In this document: in pieces, positions 45,249 to 55,148 of the stretch
Layout of the letters: the number at the start of each line of letters is the position of its first letter
How positions within the stretch are numbered: the stretch's first letter is position 1
Assembly: GCF_036408855.1 (NCBI RefSeq)
Contig: NZ_JAZGJQ010000002.1
Span: 248,001 to 312,000 of the forward strand
Direction of reading: 5' to 3'
From: Olsenella_K absiana
Lineage (GTDB): Bacteria > Actinomycetota > Coriobacteriia > Coriobacteriales > Atopobiaceae
DNA: 64,000 nt
Translations under genes and position numbers: made by a program
Notes under the pieces: model-generated
Told to the model about the DNA's origin: nothing
Seen by the model: only the letters and a program-made list of their open reading frames with translations
Database searches by the model: none

Positions 45249-47888
45249 CTAGCAGTAGGCCGTGAAGCGCAGGATGCCGTCCCAGCCCTGGCTGGTGTGC
45301 AAGCCGCGCTGCGCTCTCCAGGGGCTCACGCAGATCTCCTCGGCCGTCTGGTCGCCGGGCCGGCCGCCGATAGCGCCGCCCCACTCGTTGCCGCGCGCCT
45401 CGACCATCTGCGTGTGCGAGATCATCGCGGCGACGTGGTGCACCTCGCTCAGCATGATGTCGCCGGGCTGCGCCTCCGCGGGGTTGACGTCAGAGATCCA
45501 CTGCCAGCCCCTGGCCTGCAGGTTAGACCTCAGGTTGCCCGTGTAGCTCGCGCTGCCGGTGCCGAAGCCCGCCCACCTGAGGCAGGAGATGACGAGCGAG
45601 GAGCAGTCGTAGTCGCCGTACTCTCCCCAGCGGTAATCCTGGTCGTAGCCGTGGCTGTCGTCGTTCGCCATCGCGAGCATCTCGTTCTCGAAGTCGATGA
45701 GCCTGCCCATGGTCGAGGAGGCGGCGCAGCTCCTGATCAGCCAGCGCTGCGCCGCGGTGCCGTTGGAGTCCCAGATCTGGACGTTGGCGCCGTCGGCGGT
45801 GCTCGCGCCCGAGACGTCCAGGACCTTGCCGCTCTCGTTCACGAAGGTGGCCTGGCCGTCCGTGAACCGGAGGCGCCAGCGCTGGGCGCTCGTGCCGCGA
45901 CCCGTCTGCTGGTCCACGTTGGTGCCCGCGCGTCCGGCGTCGCCGTCGGCGGTGAGCGCCTTGTTGCTCGCACCGCTCACGAGGGTGTAGTAGCCGTTGC
46001 CGAGCCCGTAGACGTACCAGCGCTGGGCGTCGGAGTCGTTCGCGCCCCAGAGCTGGACGTTGGCGCCGTTCTCGTAGGCGCCGCCGTTGAGGTCGAGGGC
46101 CCTGTTCGTGTCGAGCGCGGAGCGCAGCGTGTACCAGCCGTCGTCGAGGGCACTGATGCCCACGAGGTCCCAAACCTGCGCGAGCGTGCCGTTAGCCACC
46201 CACGTCTGGACGTTGGTGCCCGAGGAGGCGTTCGCGCAGGACACGTCGAGCGCCCTGCCGGTCGTGGGGTCGACGAGCGTGAGGCCGGCGCCGAGCACGT
46301 AGCCGAGCCTCCAGAGGAAGCTGTTGCCAGCCTGCACCACGTTGGTGCCGTCGCAGGCCAGGCGCAGGCCGGAGCCGAGGTTAGTGATCGCGTAGCCGCC
46401 GTCCTTGCGCGAGACGTACCACCTCTGGGCGGTCGTCCCGTTCCAGGCGTAGTCCTGCACGTTGGCGCCAACCGAGGTGGAACCGCCCGCGACGTCGAGC
46501 GCCTGCGCGTTGCCGAGGCGGGTCGCGATCCGGTAGACGCCGTCCGCGACGCTCGGGGTCCAGGCCTCGAGCTTGAAGAGCTCGTCCTTGTCGCCCGCGG
46601 AGCCGAGGGTCACGCCCGAGAAGAGCCCGGAGCGGTTGGAGAAGACGAGGCCGGTCTGCTTGTTGACGAAGCCGTAGGCGCCGTCCTTGCGGTAGATGAG
46701 CCAGAGCTGGGAGTCGTCCGTGGAGTTCGCCCGCTGGCGGATGCCGGCGCCGGGGACCACGTCGTCCTCGTCGGACGCGAGGGAGAGGCCGGAGCGCAGG
46801 TTCTGGATGCGCCAGTAGTCGCCCTCGCGCGTGATGCGGTAGGCCTGGCGGTCGGCGGAGGTACCCGCCTCCATGACGAGGCCGCCGCCGCTGTCCCGGC
46901 TTCCACCGGCCACGGAGACGCCGCGGCCGTCAGCGTCGCTCACGATGGCGTAATCGACCCCGTCCAGGCCGTCCACGACGTCGAGCCCGCTGGCGGCCAG
47001 GCGCGCGGCCTCCTTGGCGGCACGCTCGAGGCTGCGCAGGCGCCAGAGCTGCGCCGCCGTGCCGTTCGCGTGCCAGAGCTGCAGGTTGGTGCCATTCGAC
47101 GTCTGCGCGCCGCTCGCGTCGAGCGCGAGCTCGGGGTGCGCGGCGAGGAGCAGGTACGCGAGGCCCTGGACGCGGTCGACCCACTTGACGGTCCAGCGCT
47201 GCGCCTCCGTGCCGTTGGGCTCGTACTGCCAGACGTTGCCGCCGTCCTTGAACTGCGCGCACGCCACGTCGAGGGCCTTGCCTGAGTTGGCGTTCCTGAT
47301 GGTGTAGGAGCCGTCGTCGTTTCGCTCGAAGGTCCACTGCTGGGCGGCCGTGCCGTTGGACTCGTAGAGCTGCACGTTCGCACCGTCGTCGCGCGAGCCC
47401 GCGCTCACGTCAACCACGCCGCGCGTGCCGTCGTGCTCGTTCTGGATGACGAAGGTCTCGCCCTCGAGGGACTCCTCGGCGGGGACGGGCTCGGCGGGGA
47501 CGGGCTCGGCGTCCGTGGCCTCCGCAGCCGCAGGCTCCTCCGCGGATGCCGCCTCGTCGCCGGCTGCGGTAGAGGCCTCCGGGGCGGAGAAGGACGCGCC
47601 CTTGGCGGCGCTCGCCGAGCCGTCCGGGGTGGTCGAGGGCGCGTTCGTGTCGGTGACCTTGGACGTGGTGGCCTTGGACGCATCCGCCGTGGCGGCACCC
47701 GTAGCGGAGCTAGCGCCTGCGGCAGCGTCGGCACCTGCGGCGGCGTCGGCGGCGGTGGCCAGCTGGGTCGTGACGACGGACGGAGCAGACGCGGGCTCGG
47801 CGGCGAGCGCCGCCGCGGGGGCGGCTCCGAAGGCGGCCGAGACGATGAGCGCAGCCGCCGCGCCCCTGAAGAAGGAGGCGGGTCTCAT
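45249..47888 (-). CDS. Secreted ricin-repeat protein with C-terminal NlpC/P60-like hydrolase
   Basis: 879 residues. A signal peptide (about 1-30, ending A-A-A-L-A-A-E) and an Ala/Ser/Thr-rich linker lead to about ten ricin B-type repeats with Q-x-W motifs (A-Q-Q-W-T, A-Q-R-W-Y, A-Q-V-W-D), enough for about three beta-trefoil lectin domains. The C-terminal about 150 residues carry Y-D-C-S-S-L-V and V-H-H-V-A-A-M-I, the Cys and His of an NlpC/P60 or CHAP-like peptidoglycan hydrolase. It probably binds wall glycans and cleaves peptidoglycan. TGCTATAAG (47959-47967, minus strand) is a likely extended -10. Confidence 0.9.
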   Translation of the reverse strand: MRPASFFRGAAAALIVSAAFGAAPAAALAAEPASAPSVVTTQLATAADAAAGADAAAGASSATGAATADASKATTSKVTDTNAPSTTPDGSASAAKGASFSAPEASTAAGDEAASAEEPAAAEATDAEPVPAEPVPAEESLEGETFVIQNEHDGTRGVVDVSAGSRDDGANVQLYESNGTAAQQWTFERNDDGSYTIRNANSGKALDVACAQFKDGGNVWQYEPNGTEAQRWTVKWVDRVQGLAYLLLAAHPELALDASGAQTSNGTNLQLWHANGTAAQLWRLRSLERAAKEAARLAASGLDVVDGLDGVDYAIVSDADGRGVSVAGGSRDSGGGLVMEAGTSADRQAYRITREGDYWRIQNLRSGLSLASDEDDVVPGAGIRQRANSTDDSQLWLIYRKDGAYGFVNKQTGLVFSNRSGLFSGVTLGSAGDKDELFKLEAWTPSVADGVYRIATRLGNAQALDVAGGSTSVGANVQDYAWNGTTAQRWYVSRKDGGYAITNLGSGLRLACDGTNVVQAGNSFLWRLGYVLGAGLTLVDPTTGRALDVSCANASSGTNVQTWVANGTLAQVWDLVGISALDDGWYTLRSALDTNRALDLNGGAYENGANVQLWGANDSDAQRWYVYGLGNGYYTLVSGASNKALTADGDAGRAGTNVDQQTGRGTSAQRWRLRFTDGQATFVNESGKVLDVSGASTADGANVQIWDSNGTAAQRWLIRSCAASSTMGRLIDFENEMLAMANDDSHGYDQDYRWGEYGDYDCSSLVISCLRWAGFGTGSASYTGNLRSNLQARGWQWISDVNPAEAQPGDIMLSEVHHVAAMISHTQMVEARGNEWGGAIGGRPGDQTAEEICVSPWRAQRGLHTSQGWDGILRFTAYC

Positions 47889-47958
47889 ATGAATAGTCCA
47901 ATCGGTTGGCGTACGGGGCCGACGAGGGCCCTCGCGGGCCTCCCGCCGACAACAAGTA

Positions 47959-47967
47959 CTTATAGCA
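47959..47967 (-). promoter_or_regulatory. Candidate extended -10 promoter of the ricin-repeat hydrolase gene
   Basis: On the minus strand TGCTATAAG lies about 70 nt upstream of the start codon. No convincing -35 was seen, consistent with an extended -10 element. Evidence is weak. Confidence 0.35.
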
Positions 47968-48063
47968 CTTCACCCGGCCTCTCGATGAAACCTGAAAAGA
48001 CCGGGATACGGTGGCCGGCGGGCAAGTCGAACGTGCAGGCCCGGCGCCCTCCGGCGCGGGGGC

Positions 48064-49656
48064 TTAGAAGTTCGCGTAGGCGAAGGTGACGCCCGCGGTC
48101 ACGGTCGTGGGCAGGGAGGCCGCGAAGATAAGGCCGACCACCACGTAGAGGATGACTCGCTGGTAGAACTTCCACGAGAGGATCTTGTCGCGCACGTCGA
48201 CGCCCCTCTCCTCCGCCACGTCGACGACGGCGACGACCAGCATCGCCGCGAAGGCGACCCAGGAGATGCCCAGCGTCGCGGCGTCGGTGACACCCATGTC
48301 GGCGAGGACGGTCGTGAGCGGCTGGGCAGGTGCGAACTTGAGGAACGTGTTGTGCAGGGCGAGCAGGGAGACGCTGACGCTCGCGATACAGTCGAAGTAG
48401 CGTCCTATGTTAACCATGACGAACGTACGGACGACGGTGAAGACGTAGTAGGGCTTGCTGTCATCGCGCACGTGGAGACGGGCCTTCATGCTGTGGAAGA
48501 CGGGCTCGAAGAGGTCGGCCAGGGCCACGACGATGCCGTTGTACATGCCCCACGCGATGAAGTGCCACTCCGCACCGTGCCAGAGGCCCACGAAGAAGAA
48601 GACTATGAGGTTGGCGATGCAGGCCGGCAGCGTACGACCGATGTGATGCGGGGTGTGCGCCTGCGCCCACTTGCTGAAGCGCTGCATGGGCTTGGTCAGC
48701 GCGATGGGGTAGAAGAGGTAGTCGCGCATGAAGACGCCGAGGGACTTGTGCCACCTGCGCCAGAAGTCTGCGATGGAGACGGAGAGGTACGGTTGCCGGA
48801 AGTTCTCGGACATCTCGATGCCAAAGAGCTCCGAGACGCCCTCGACCATGTCGATGCCGCCGGAGAAGTCGCCGTACATGAAGAACGAGTACAAGACGAT
48901 GCCGACCACGATAGCGGCGCCGGGGGTGTCGGACCCGATCGCCGCGAGGATGGCGCTGACGTTGGCCGTCAGCATGCTCGCGATCGCGCATTTCTTGAGC
49001 AGGCCCAGGCCGAGCCGGAGCAGCCCGCGCTGGACCTTGCGGAGCTCGACGTGGTGGACCTCGGAGAGCTGCGGGGACATCTCGTCGTAGCGGTTGATGG
49101 GCCCCTGGATGAAGCAGGGGAAGTACGAGACGAACGCGAGGTAGCGCAGGAAGTTCCGCTCGGGCGCGAACTTGTCGTTGTACGTGTCGATCAGGTACAT
49201 GGCCGACATGAACGTGTAGAACGAGATGCCCATCGGCAGCAGGATGCCCAGGCTCGAGGGCGAGGGGGCGAGGTTGAAGTTGAAGAGGATGACGTTCCAG
49301 TACTTGAGGTAGCCGAGCACGCCCAGGATCACCACGAGGGCCGCCACCAGGACGACGCGCTTGCGGCGCTTGAGCTCAGCCTTGAGCCGCTTGCGCTCGG
49401 CCTTGTCCTTGGTCGCCTTGCGGCGCGCCTTGTAGCTGGCCGTGAGCTTGCCGAAGGCCTGCGAGGCGAGCCAGGTCGGCAACGCCGCGGTGAGGATGAA
49501 GACCATGCCGGAGAGGTTGGCGGCGAGGTAGTAGAAGACGAAGTTCGCGACCAGTATCACGACCCACTGGTAGCGGCCGCAGAGCCTGCCCACAAGGTAG
49601 TAGACACAGAGAAGTGCCAGCACGAAGAGCACGAACGCTAGGGAGATGATCTGCAT
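48064..49656 (-). CDS. dltB: MBOAT family O-acyltransferase (DltB-like)
   Basis: 530 residues, about ten or more hydrophobic helices. The MBOAT core has L-G-I-L-L-P-M-G-I-S-F-Y-T-F, D-F-S-G-G-I-D-M, F-W-R-R-W-H-K-S-L-G and the conserved histidine in V-G-L-W-H-G-A-E-W-H-F. With DltA, DltC and the DltD-like proteins encoded nearby it would move D-alanine across the membrane to wall polymers. An AlgI-type alginate or glycan O-acetylase is the alternative. ATG 49656 is chosen because the protein then starts directly with helix 1; an ATG 42 nt upstream is possible. Neither has a clear ribosome site. Confidence 0.85.
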   Translation of the reverse strand: MQIISLAFVLFVLALLCVYYLVGRLCGRYQWVVILVANFVFYYLAANLSGMVFILTAALPTWLASQAFGKLTASYKARRKATKDKAERKRLKAELKRRKRVVLVAALVVILGVLGYLKYWNVILFNFNLAPSPSSLGILLPMGISFYTFMSAMYLIDTYNDKFAPERNFLRYLAFVSYFPCFIQGPINRYDEMSPQLSEVHHVELRKVQRGLLRLGLGLLKKCAIASMLTANVSAILAAIGSDTPGAAIVVGIVLYSFFMYGDFSGGIDMVEGVSELFGIEMSENFRQPYLSVSIADFWRRWHKSLGVFMRDYLFYPIALTKPMQRFSKWAQAHTPHHIGRTLPACIANLIVFFFVGLWHGAEWHFIAWGMYNGIVVALADLFEPVFHSMKARLHVRDDSKPYYVFTVVRTFVMVNIGRYFDCIASVSVSLLALHNTFLKFAPAQPLTTVLADMGVTDAATLGISWVAFAAMLVVAVVDVAEERGVDVRDKILSWKFYQRVILYVVVGLIFAASLPTTVTAGVTFAYANF

Positions 49657-49929
49657 GGGTACCAAAATCTGATAGCGAGCTGACGGTTTCCCAGCCATCC
49701 TAGCATGCGTGGGCCCACCCCCCGCCGCCGCCCCTCGTCGCCCATGCTATTCTCATCCTTAGCAACAAAGTTGCCCCGCGCACCGCCCAGCGCGCGGGGC
49801 GCGTATGACGCACGGCACGTGCAAGCAGCCCGAACGCAGCTCGAAGACGGCCCGCCAGCTGCTCCGACCGACCTGCGGGCACCTCGGGGGCAGCTTGTGA
49901 CGCAAGCGACTTGAGAAGGGATGGACTCC

Positions 49930-51135
49930 ATGCTGAGCGCAGTCAAGGTTCTGCCCGATGTCTACTGGGTCGGTGGCGTGGACTGGAACGCCCGCGAGTT
50001 CCACGGATACACCACCGAGGACGGCATCACCTACAACGCCTACCTCATCCTGGACGAGAAGGTCACCCTCGTCGACACCGCCAAGATCACCTTCAAGGAC
50101 GAGTTCCTGCAGCGCATCGCCAGCGTGATCGACCCGTCGAAGATCGACGTCGTCATCTGCAACCACGTGGAGATGGACCACTCCGGCAATATCCCCACCA
50201 TCAAGGAGCTGGCGCCCTCCGCGCAGGTCTATTGCACGCCGCAGGCGGTCAAGGAGCTCACGGCGCACTACGGTGACCTCGGGTACACCCCGGTCAAGAC
50301 GGGCGACACCCTCTCCATCGGCCGTCGCACCCTCTCCTTCGTGCAGACCCCCATGGTGCACTGGCCGGACAACATGGTCACGCTCGACGTGGAGGACAAG
50401 ATCCTGTTCTCCAACGACGCGTTCGGCCAGCACTTCGCCAGCTCCGCCCGCTTCGACGACGAGAACGACATCCACGAGGTCATGAAGCAGGCGCGCAAGT
50501 ACTACGCCAACATCGTGCAGCCCTACCGCATGCAGGCGGCGAACGCCGTCAAGGCCGTGCGCTCCCTGGGCCCCGACGCGATCGACCTGATCGCCCCGGC
50601 CCACGGCATCATCTGGCGCAGCTACGTGAAGGACATCCTCGACGCCTACGAGAACGTCTTCGTCTCCGGCAAGCTCGAGGACAAGGCCCTCATCGCCTAC
50701 GACTCCATGTGGGGTTCCACCGACAAGATCGCGCACGCCATCTGCGACGGCTTCCTTGCCGAGGGCGTGTCGGCCCACCTCATGGACCTCAAGGCCAACC
50801 ACCTCTCCGACGCCATGGACGTCTTCCTGGACTCCCGCTACGTCGCGGTCGGATCGCCTACGCTCAACAGCAACATGATGCCCCTGACCTCGTCGTTCCT
50901 GACCTACATGCGCGGGCTCTCGCCCAAGCAGAACAACGGCGACCGCATCGGGTTCGCCTTCGGCTCCTACGGCTGGGCACCGCTCGGCCCCAAGAACATC
51001 CAGGCGGAGCTCGAGGCCGACGGCTTCCAGACGCCGGAGGCCCCCTTCATGTTCAACTGGATCCCGACCCAGGAGTACCTCGACCAGGTGCGCGAGAAGG
51101 TCCGCGCCGTGGTGAGGGCCCAGCGGGAGGCGTAG
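49930..51135 (+). CDS. fprA: Flavodiiron protein (A-type)
   Basis: 401 residues. The metallo-beta-lactamase-like diiron domain has H-V-E-M-D-H-S-G, V-H-W-P-D-N-M and P-A-H-G-I-I-W-R, and the C-terminal flavodoxin domain starts A-Y-D-S-M-W-G-S-T-D-K-I-A. These enzymes reduce O2 and/or NO to protect anaerobes; no rubredoxin domain is fused. AAGGG is 9 nt before ATG 49930; an in-frame ATG at 49921 is immediately after it and less likely. A GC-rich hairpin lies in the upstream gap (49774-49800). The gene stands alone, oriented against its neighbours. Confidence 0.95.
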   Translation: MLSAVKVLPDVYWVGGVDWNAREFHGYTTEDGITYNAYLILDEKVTLVDTAKITFKDEFLQRIASVIDPSKIDVVICNHVEMDHSGNIPTIKELAPSAQVYCTPQAVKELTAHYGDLGYTPVKTGDTLSIGRRTLSFVQTPMVHWPDNMVTLDVEDKILFSNDAFGQHFASSARFDDENDIHEVMKQARKYYANIVQPYRMQAANAVKAVRSLGPDAIDLIAPAHGIIWRSYVKDILDAYENVFVSGKLEDKALIAYDSMWGSTDKIAHAICDGFLAEGVSAHLMDLKANHLSDAMDVFLDSRYVAVGSPTLNSNMMPLTSSFLTYMRGLSPKQNNGDRIGFAFGSYGWAPLGPKNIQAELEADGFQTPEAPFMFNWIPTQEYLDQVREKVRAVVRAQREA

Positions 51136-51168
51136 GCGCGCCGGAGCGAGGCACCCTAGCAGCACGAA

Positions 51169-51205
51169 GGCGGGACCCGACCAGCTGGCCGGGTCCCGCC
51201 TTTTT
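51169..51205 (+). terminator. Intrinsic terminator after the flavodiiron gene
   Basis: GGCGGGACCCG 51169-51179 pairs with CGGGTCCCGCC 51190-51200 and is followed directly by TTTTT. It is the best intrinsic terminator in the window. Confidence 0.9.
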
Positions 51206-51325
51206 GCGCCGCCGTCGCCAGGAGGCGAAGGGGACGGCAGGAGCAGCGCGGACGGGGGCATCGGATGCGCGACGGCCATACCAAGCGGGGCGAAATGCGG
51301 CGTCCGGCGCCGGACGGAGGCGCCT

Positions 51326-51542
51326 GCGCAACGCCCCGGGCCAGGCTTTGCAGTTTTGCGAGTTGTGGACGGGTCCCCGGAGGCACCGGCGTCCCCGAGC
51401 CCAGCGCATGCGGCCGGCGACCGGGGTTTCTCCGAGCGGGACCGCTCCATGGGGGCCACTCGCGCGCCCTATCCCGCACGCCTCCAGGTCCGAGGCGTCC
51501 ATAAGTCGGAAAACTGCACCGGTTCGCCCTCGGAACTGCGCC
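51326..51542. repeat. Intergenic element with inverted termini, copy D
   Basis: Length 217 bp. The left end (51326-51372) has TTTGCAGTTTTGCGAG then GTGGACGGG. The right end (51496-51542), read on the other strand, gives GCGCAGTTCCGAGGGC, then GTGCAGTTTTCC and GACTTATGGACG. The interior is unrelated to copies A-C. No gene was found in the rest of the gap between the fprA terminator and the DltD-like gene. Confidence 0.65.
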
Positions 51543-51659
51543 AGGCCCATCGCGCCAACCCCACCGCGCCAGGCGCCGGGCGCGGTGGCGGTCCCCCGAC
51601 GCGGGGCCCGCCGGAGCAGCGGCGCGGGTCCCCGCCGCGAGTCCCCGCGCCCCGAGCTC

Positions 51660-53027
51660 CTAGCGTCTGCCCTGGTACTTGACGGTTTTGTCGCTGTAGT
51701 GGTCGTACTCCACGTCCGTGCCCTCGACGCGGTCGTAGACCCTGATGGCGTACGTCCCGCTGACTGGCGGCTCGAAGCTGAAGTCGGGGTCGGCGTCGTA
51801 GTCCCTCTGCGCCACGACCTCGCCCGTGTCCGCGTCGGTCACGACCACCTTGAACTCCATGTGCTGGTTGGGACCGGAGTAGGTGTAGGCGCCCACGCGG
51901 ATGGCGCCGTCCGCGACGTCCGCGTCCACGAAGACCGGCGTGGATTGGGTCAGCGAGGCCAGGTACTCGTCCCAGGCGTCGTATGAGTAGAACTCGCCGC
52001 TCACGTCCTCGCCCGCGTCGACGCGCGAGAGGTAGCTCGCCACCAGCTCGCTGTAGCGGGTGGCCGCCGCGAGGTCGAAGTGCGCGTTGTCCCAGAAGTC
52101 GTCCTCCGAGAACTCCTGCCAGAAGCCCTTCTGGAGGTTGAAGTCCAGGTAGCGGCCGCCATGGGCCTCGCAGATCCGCTTGATCTCGCCCATGTTCTCG
52201 ACGTAGGTGCCGCCGTACATGAGGATTCGGTAGGTGGGCAGCGGCGGGACAAGGACGTCCAGCTCGATCCCGTTCTCCTCGCAGATCTCTGCGAGCTTGG
52301 TGAAGCGCTCGCGCGCGTCCTCCGTCATGCCTCCGACGACCTCGCTGTCGGAGAGGTTGTTCTCGTGCATCTTCTCGGACGTGTTGGTCGAGAAGCCCCT
52401 CCCCATGTAGTGCTCCTCAGGGGTGTATACCTGCGCGGACTCCTCCGCACTCATCCCCGACAGCCTGCGCGCGACGTTTCCGGCCACCTCGTCGGCGTCC
52501 ACGCCCAGGATCGACCACGGCGCGAGGACGCCGAGCGAGGTGGGCGCGTTCACGAACGCGGGGTCCGCAGCCACGTGCCAGAGCTGTGCCACCTTGTAGG
52601 CAGGGAGCTGGCCGATGCCGCGCGCCTGGGCCATCGCGAGGCGCGCCACGACGGACTCCTCCGAGACGAGGTCGTTATAGGAGACGCCGAACACCACGCG
52701 CTTGAGGTTGGAACCCCTGCGCGCGAGGACCGCCTCGAGCGTGTCCAGGGAGACGCCGGGAGTGCCCTGCCCCAGGGCGAGGTTGAACGAGTCCGTCCCT
52801 AGGACTGGGTCGATGACGTCCGGGTCGAGAAACACCTCGGTGGTGGAGGAGCCGACGTAGATGGTGTCGATCTCATCCTCGCACGAGTAGTAGTCGCGCC
52901 ATGCCAGCTCAGTGTGAGACCCGTACGGCAGCAGGGCGTACGAGAGAGCCACATCCAGGCCGACAAGGACAGCCACCAAGACCAGCGCCTTCGCCGCCAC
53001 CCTCCAGGCCTTGCCCCATCTCGACAA
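51660..53027 (-). CDS. DltD-like membrane-anchored SGNH protein, paralogue 1
   Basis: 455 residues. One N-terminal helix (A-L-V-L-V-A-V-L-V-G-L-D-V-A-L-S-Y-A-L-L) precedes an extracytoplasmic SGNH-hydrolase-like domain: serine in Y-V-G-S-S-T-T-E-V-F and histidine in D-N-A-H-F-D-L. A beta-rich C-terminal domain of about 95 residues follows (from about V-F-V-D-A-D-V-A-D-G). TTG 53027 with AGGGGAG upstream is the likely start. It probably works with the DltA/DltC pair divergent from it, in D-alanyl (or other acyl) transfer to wall polymers. Confidence 0.8.
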   Translation of the reverse strand: MSRWGKAWRVAAKALVLVAVLVGLDVALSYALLPYGSHTELAWRDYYSCEDEIDTIYVGSSTTEVFLDPDVIDPVLGTDSFNLALGQGTPGVSLDTLEAVLARRGSNLKRVVFGVSYNDLVSEESVVARLAMAQARGIGQLPAYKVAQLWHVAADPAFVNAPTSLGVLAPWSILGVDADEVAGNVARRLSGMSAEESAQVYTPEEHYMGRGFSTNTSEKMHENNLSDSEVVGGMTEDARERFTKLAEICEENGIELDVLVPPLPTYRILMYGGTYVENMGEIKRICEAHGGRYLDFNLQKGFWQEFSEDDFWDNAHFDLAAATRYSELVASYLSRVDAGEDVSGEFYSYDAWDEYLASLTQSTPVFVDADVADGAIRVGAYTYSGPNQHMEFKVVVTDADTGEVVAQRDYDADPDFSFEPPVSGTYAIRVYDRVEGTDVEYDHYSDKTVKYQGRR

Positions 53028-53317
53028 GCGACTCCCCTTCTGCTCGCCCCAAACGCACTCGACGCGCCGGGGACGCACCCCGAAACGCTCCGTGCCGGAT
53101 TATACCTGCCTCCCCCGACGCCCTGGCAGCCCGACGCCCTTCCCAAGGAAACCTGCAGAAGTGATGGGATGGACTCAGCGGCGCGCCATCGACCGGCAGC
53201 ACGACCATAATGGACGTCGCGACAAGGACGCGGGCGTCGCGAGGCTGCGCAGCGCCACGCCACAACCCCTCCCATCCAAGACCCGGCAGTCGCCCCTGCG
53301 ACAGCATTGGAGCACAC

Positions 53318-54835
53318 ATGAAGAACGTCCTCGATTGGCTCGAGACCACGGCACGGCGCCTGCCTGAGAAGGTCGCCGTCACCGACCCCACGAGCGAACT
53401 CACCTTCTCCCAGCTCATGCGCAACGCGCAGGAGGCCGGCAGCTGGCTCGCCGCCCGCGTGCAGCCAAGGTGCGCCGTCGCCCTCTTCATGGAGAAGAGC
53501 ACGCGCGCCCTGTCGGCCATGTACGGCGCGGTCTACGCGGGCGCCTTCTACTGCGCGCTCGACGTGCGCCAGCCCAAGGCGCGCATCCTCTCCATCTGCG
53601 ACACGCTCAAGCCCGGCGTCATCCTGGTGGACGAGGACAGCGAGGGCCAGGCGCGCGAGTTCTTCTCCGGCACGCCCTGGCAGCTGGCTCGCATCGAGGA
53701 CGTCTTCGGCGAGGTCGACGAGGCCCTTCTCGCCCGGCGCCGCCGCCAGGCGACCGACGTGGACCCGCTCTACGTCACCTTCACGAGCGGCTCGACCGGC
53801 ACGCCCAAGGGCGTCGTCACGGCGCAGCGCGGCGTGCTCGACTTCGTGCCCGCCTTCGACGAGGCCGTCGGCATCACCGAGGACGACGTCCACGGCAACC
53901 AGGCGCCCTTCGACTTCGACGCCTCGGTCAAGGACATCTACTCGAGCCTCTACAAGGGCTCGAGCGTGGTCCTCATCCCGCGCGCGTACTTCCTCCAGCC
54001 CACCGTCCTCATGGACTACGTCGCCGACCACGGCTGCACCACCCTCGTGTGGGCCGTCGGCGCCATGGGCTTCGTCACGATCATGAACGCCTTCGACTAC
54101 CGCGTGCCCACCTCCGTTGGGAAGGTGCTCTTCTCCGGCGAGGTCATGCCGCCCAAGGAGCTGCGGCACTGGCGCCGCTACCTGCCGGACGCCAAGTACG
54201 TGAACCTCTACGGCCCCACGGAGACCACCTGCAACTGCACCTACTTCGAGGTTCGGCGCGACTACGCCGACGACGAGGTCATCCCCGCCGGCAGGCCCTT
54301 CGCGGACGAGCGCGTCTTCCTGCTGGACGAGCAGGACCGCGAGGTCAGCGAGCCCGGCGTCCGCGGCGAGGTCTGCGTGAGCGGCACCACCCTGGCGCTC
54401 GGCTACCTGGACAACGCGGAGAGGACCGCCTCCGCCTTCGTGCAGAACCCCGCCAACGGCCGCTGGATGGAGACGATCTACCGCACCGGCGACCTCGCCA
54501 CCTGGAACGAGGATGGCGACCTCGTCTACGCCACGCGCAAGGACAACCAGATCAAGCACATGGGCCAGCGCATCGAGCTGGGAGAGATCGAGACCGCGGC
54601 GCGCGGGGTCGAGGGCGTGGAGAACGCCTGCTGCCTCTACGACCACCGCCGCAAGAAGATCCGCCTCTTCTACGTGGGCACGACCGAGAAGGACGACCTT
54701 CTCGCCGCCCTCCACCAGGCGCTCCCGGAGTACATGATCCCCAACTCCACCAAGCGGCTCGATCGGTTCCCCCTGACGAGTAGCGGTAAGATTGACCGCA
54801 AGGAACTCAAGGCGCAGGCGCGCATCAAAGACTGA
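53318..54835 (+). CDS. dltA: D-alanine--carrier protein ligase, DltA-like
   Basis: 505 residues of the adenylation superfamily. T-F-T-S-G-S-T-G-T-P-K-G (about 153-164), N-L-Y-G-P-T-E-T-T, Y-R-T-G-D-L-A and the final S-S-G-K-I-D-R-K-E-L are all present. It activates D-alanine as adenylate and loads it on DltC. GGAG precedes ATG 53318. dltC starts 16 bp downstream, and the two form an operon with a DltD-like gene. Amino-acid specificity is inferred from gene context. Confidence 0.9.
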   Translation: MKNVLDWLETTARRLPEKVAVTDPTSELTFSQLMRNAQEAGSWLAARVQPRCAVALFMEKSTRALSAMYGAVYAGAFYCALDVRQPKARILSICDTLKPGVILVDEDSEGQAREFFSGTPWQLARIEDVFGEVDEALLARRRRQATDVDPLYVTFTSGSTGTPKGVVTAQRGVLDFVPAFDEAVGITEDDVHGNQAPFDFDASVKDIYSSLYKGSSVVLIPRAYFLQPTVLMDYVADHGCTTLVWAVGAMGFVTIMNAFDYRVPTSVGKVLFSGEVMPPKELRHWRRYLPDAKYVNLYGPTETTCNCTYFEVRRDYADDEVIPAGRPFADERVFLLDEQDREVSEPGVRGEVCVSGTTLALGYLDNAERTASAFVQNPANGRWMETIYRTGDLATWNEDGDLVYATRKDNQIKHMGQRIELGEIETAARGVEGVENACCLYDHRRKKIRLFYVGTTEKDDLLAALHQALPEYMIPNSTKRLDRFPLTSSGKIDRKELKAQARIKD

Positions 54836-54851
54836 CAGGAAAGGGGCGCCC

Positions 54852-55097
54852 ATGGACGAGGTCACGCTGGACGACGTAATCGAGGTTCTCGAGGACGTGA
54901 AGGAGGACGTGGACTACAAGAGCGAGACCGCGCTGGTTGACGACCGTGTGCTCGACTCCTTCGACATCCTCTCGCTCATCAGCGCGCTCAACGACGAGTT
55001 CGACGTCTCCATCCCCGCCAAGGACATCCTGCCCAAGAACTTCAACAGCGCCCAGGACATCCTCTCCCTGGTCAAGAGGCTGCAGGAAGAGGACTAG
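54852..55097 (+). CDS. dltC: D-alanyl carrier protein, DltC-like
   Basis: 81 residues, an acidic acyl-carrier-type four-helix protein. The phosphopantetheine site is Ser36 in L-D-S-F-D-I-L. It sits between dltA and a dltD-like gene, which supports DltC over a fatty-acid ACP. GGAAAGGGG precedes the ATG. An exact GGCGAGAAGGAC lies 19-30 nt after its stop codon. Confidence 0.9.
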   Translation: MDEVTLDDVIEVLEDVKEDVDYKSETALVDDRVLDSFDILSLISALNDEFDVSIPAKDILPKNFNSAQDILSLVKRLQEED

Positions 55098-55148
55098 CCG
55101 GCGTCCGCGAGGACGGGCGAGAAGGACCACGAAGAGGATACGCACGTC

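Noticed and set aside
49805..49900. 31-codon reading frame upstream of the flavodiiron gene, a possible leader peptide.
   Set aside because: No good ribosome site and no recognisable regulatory codon run. Codon bias alone could leave this frame open.
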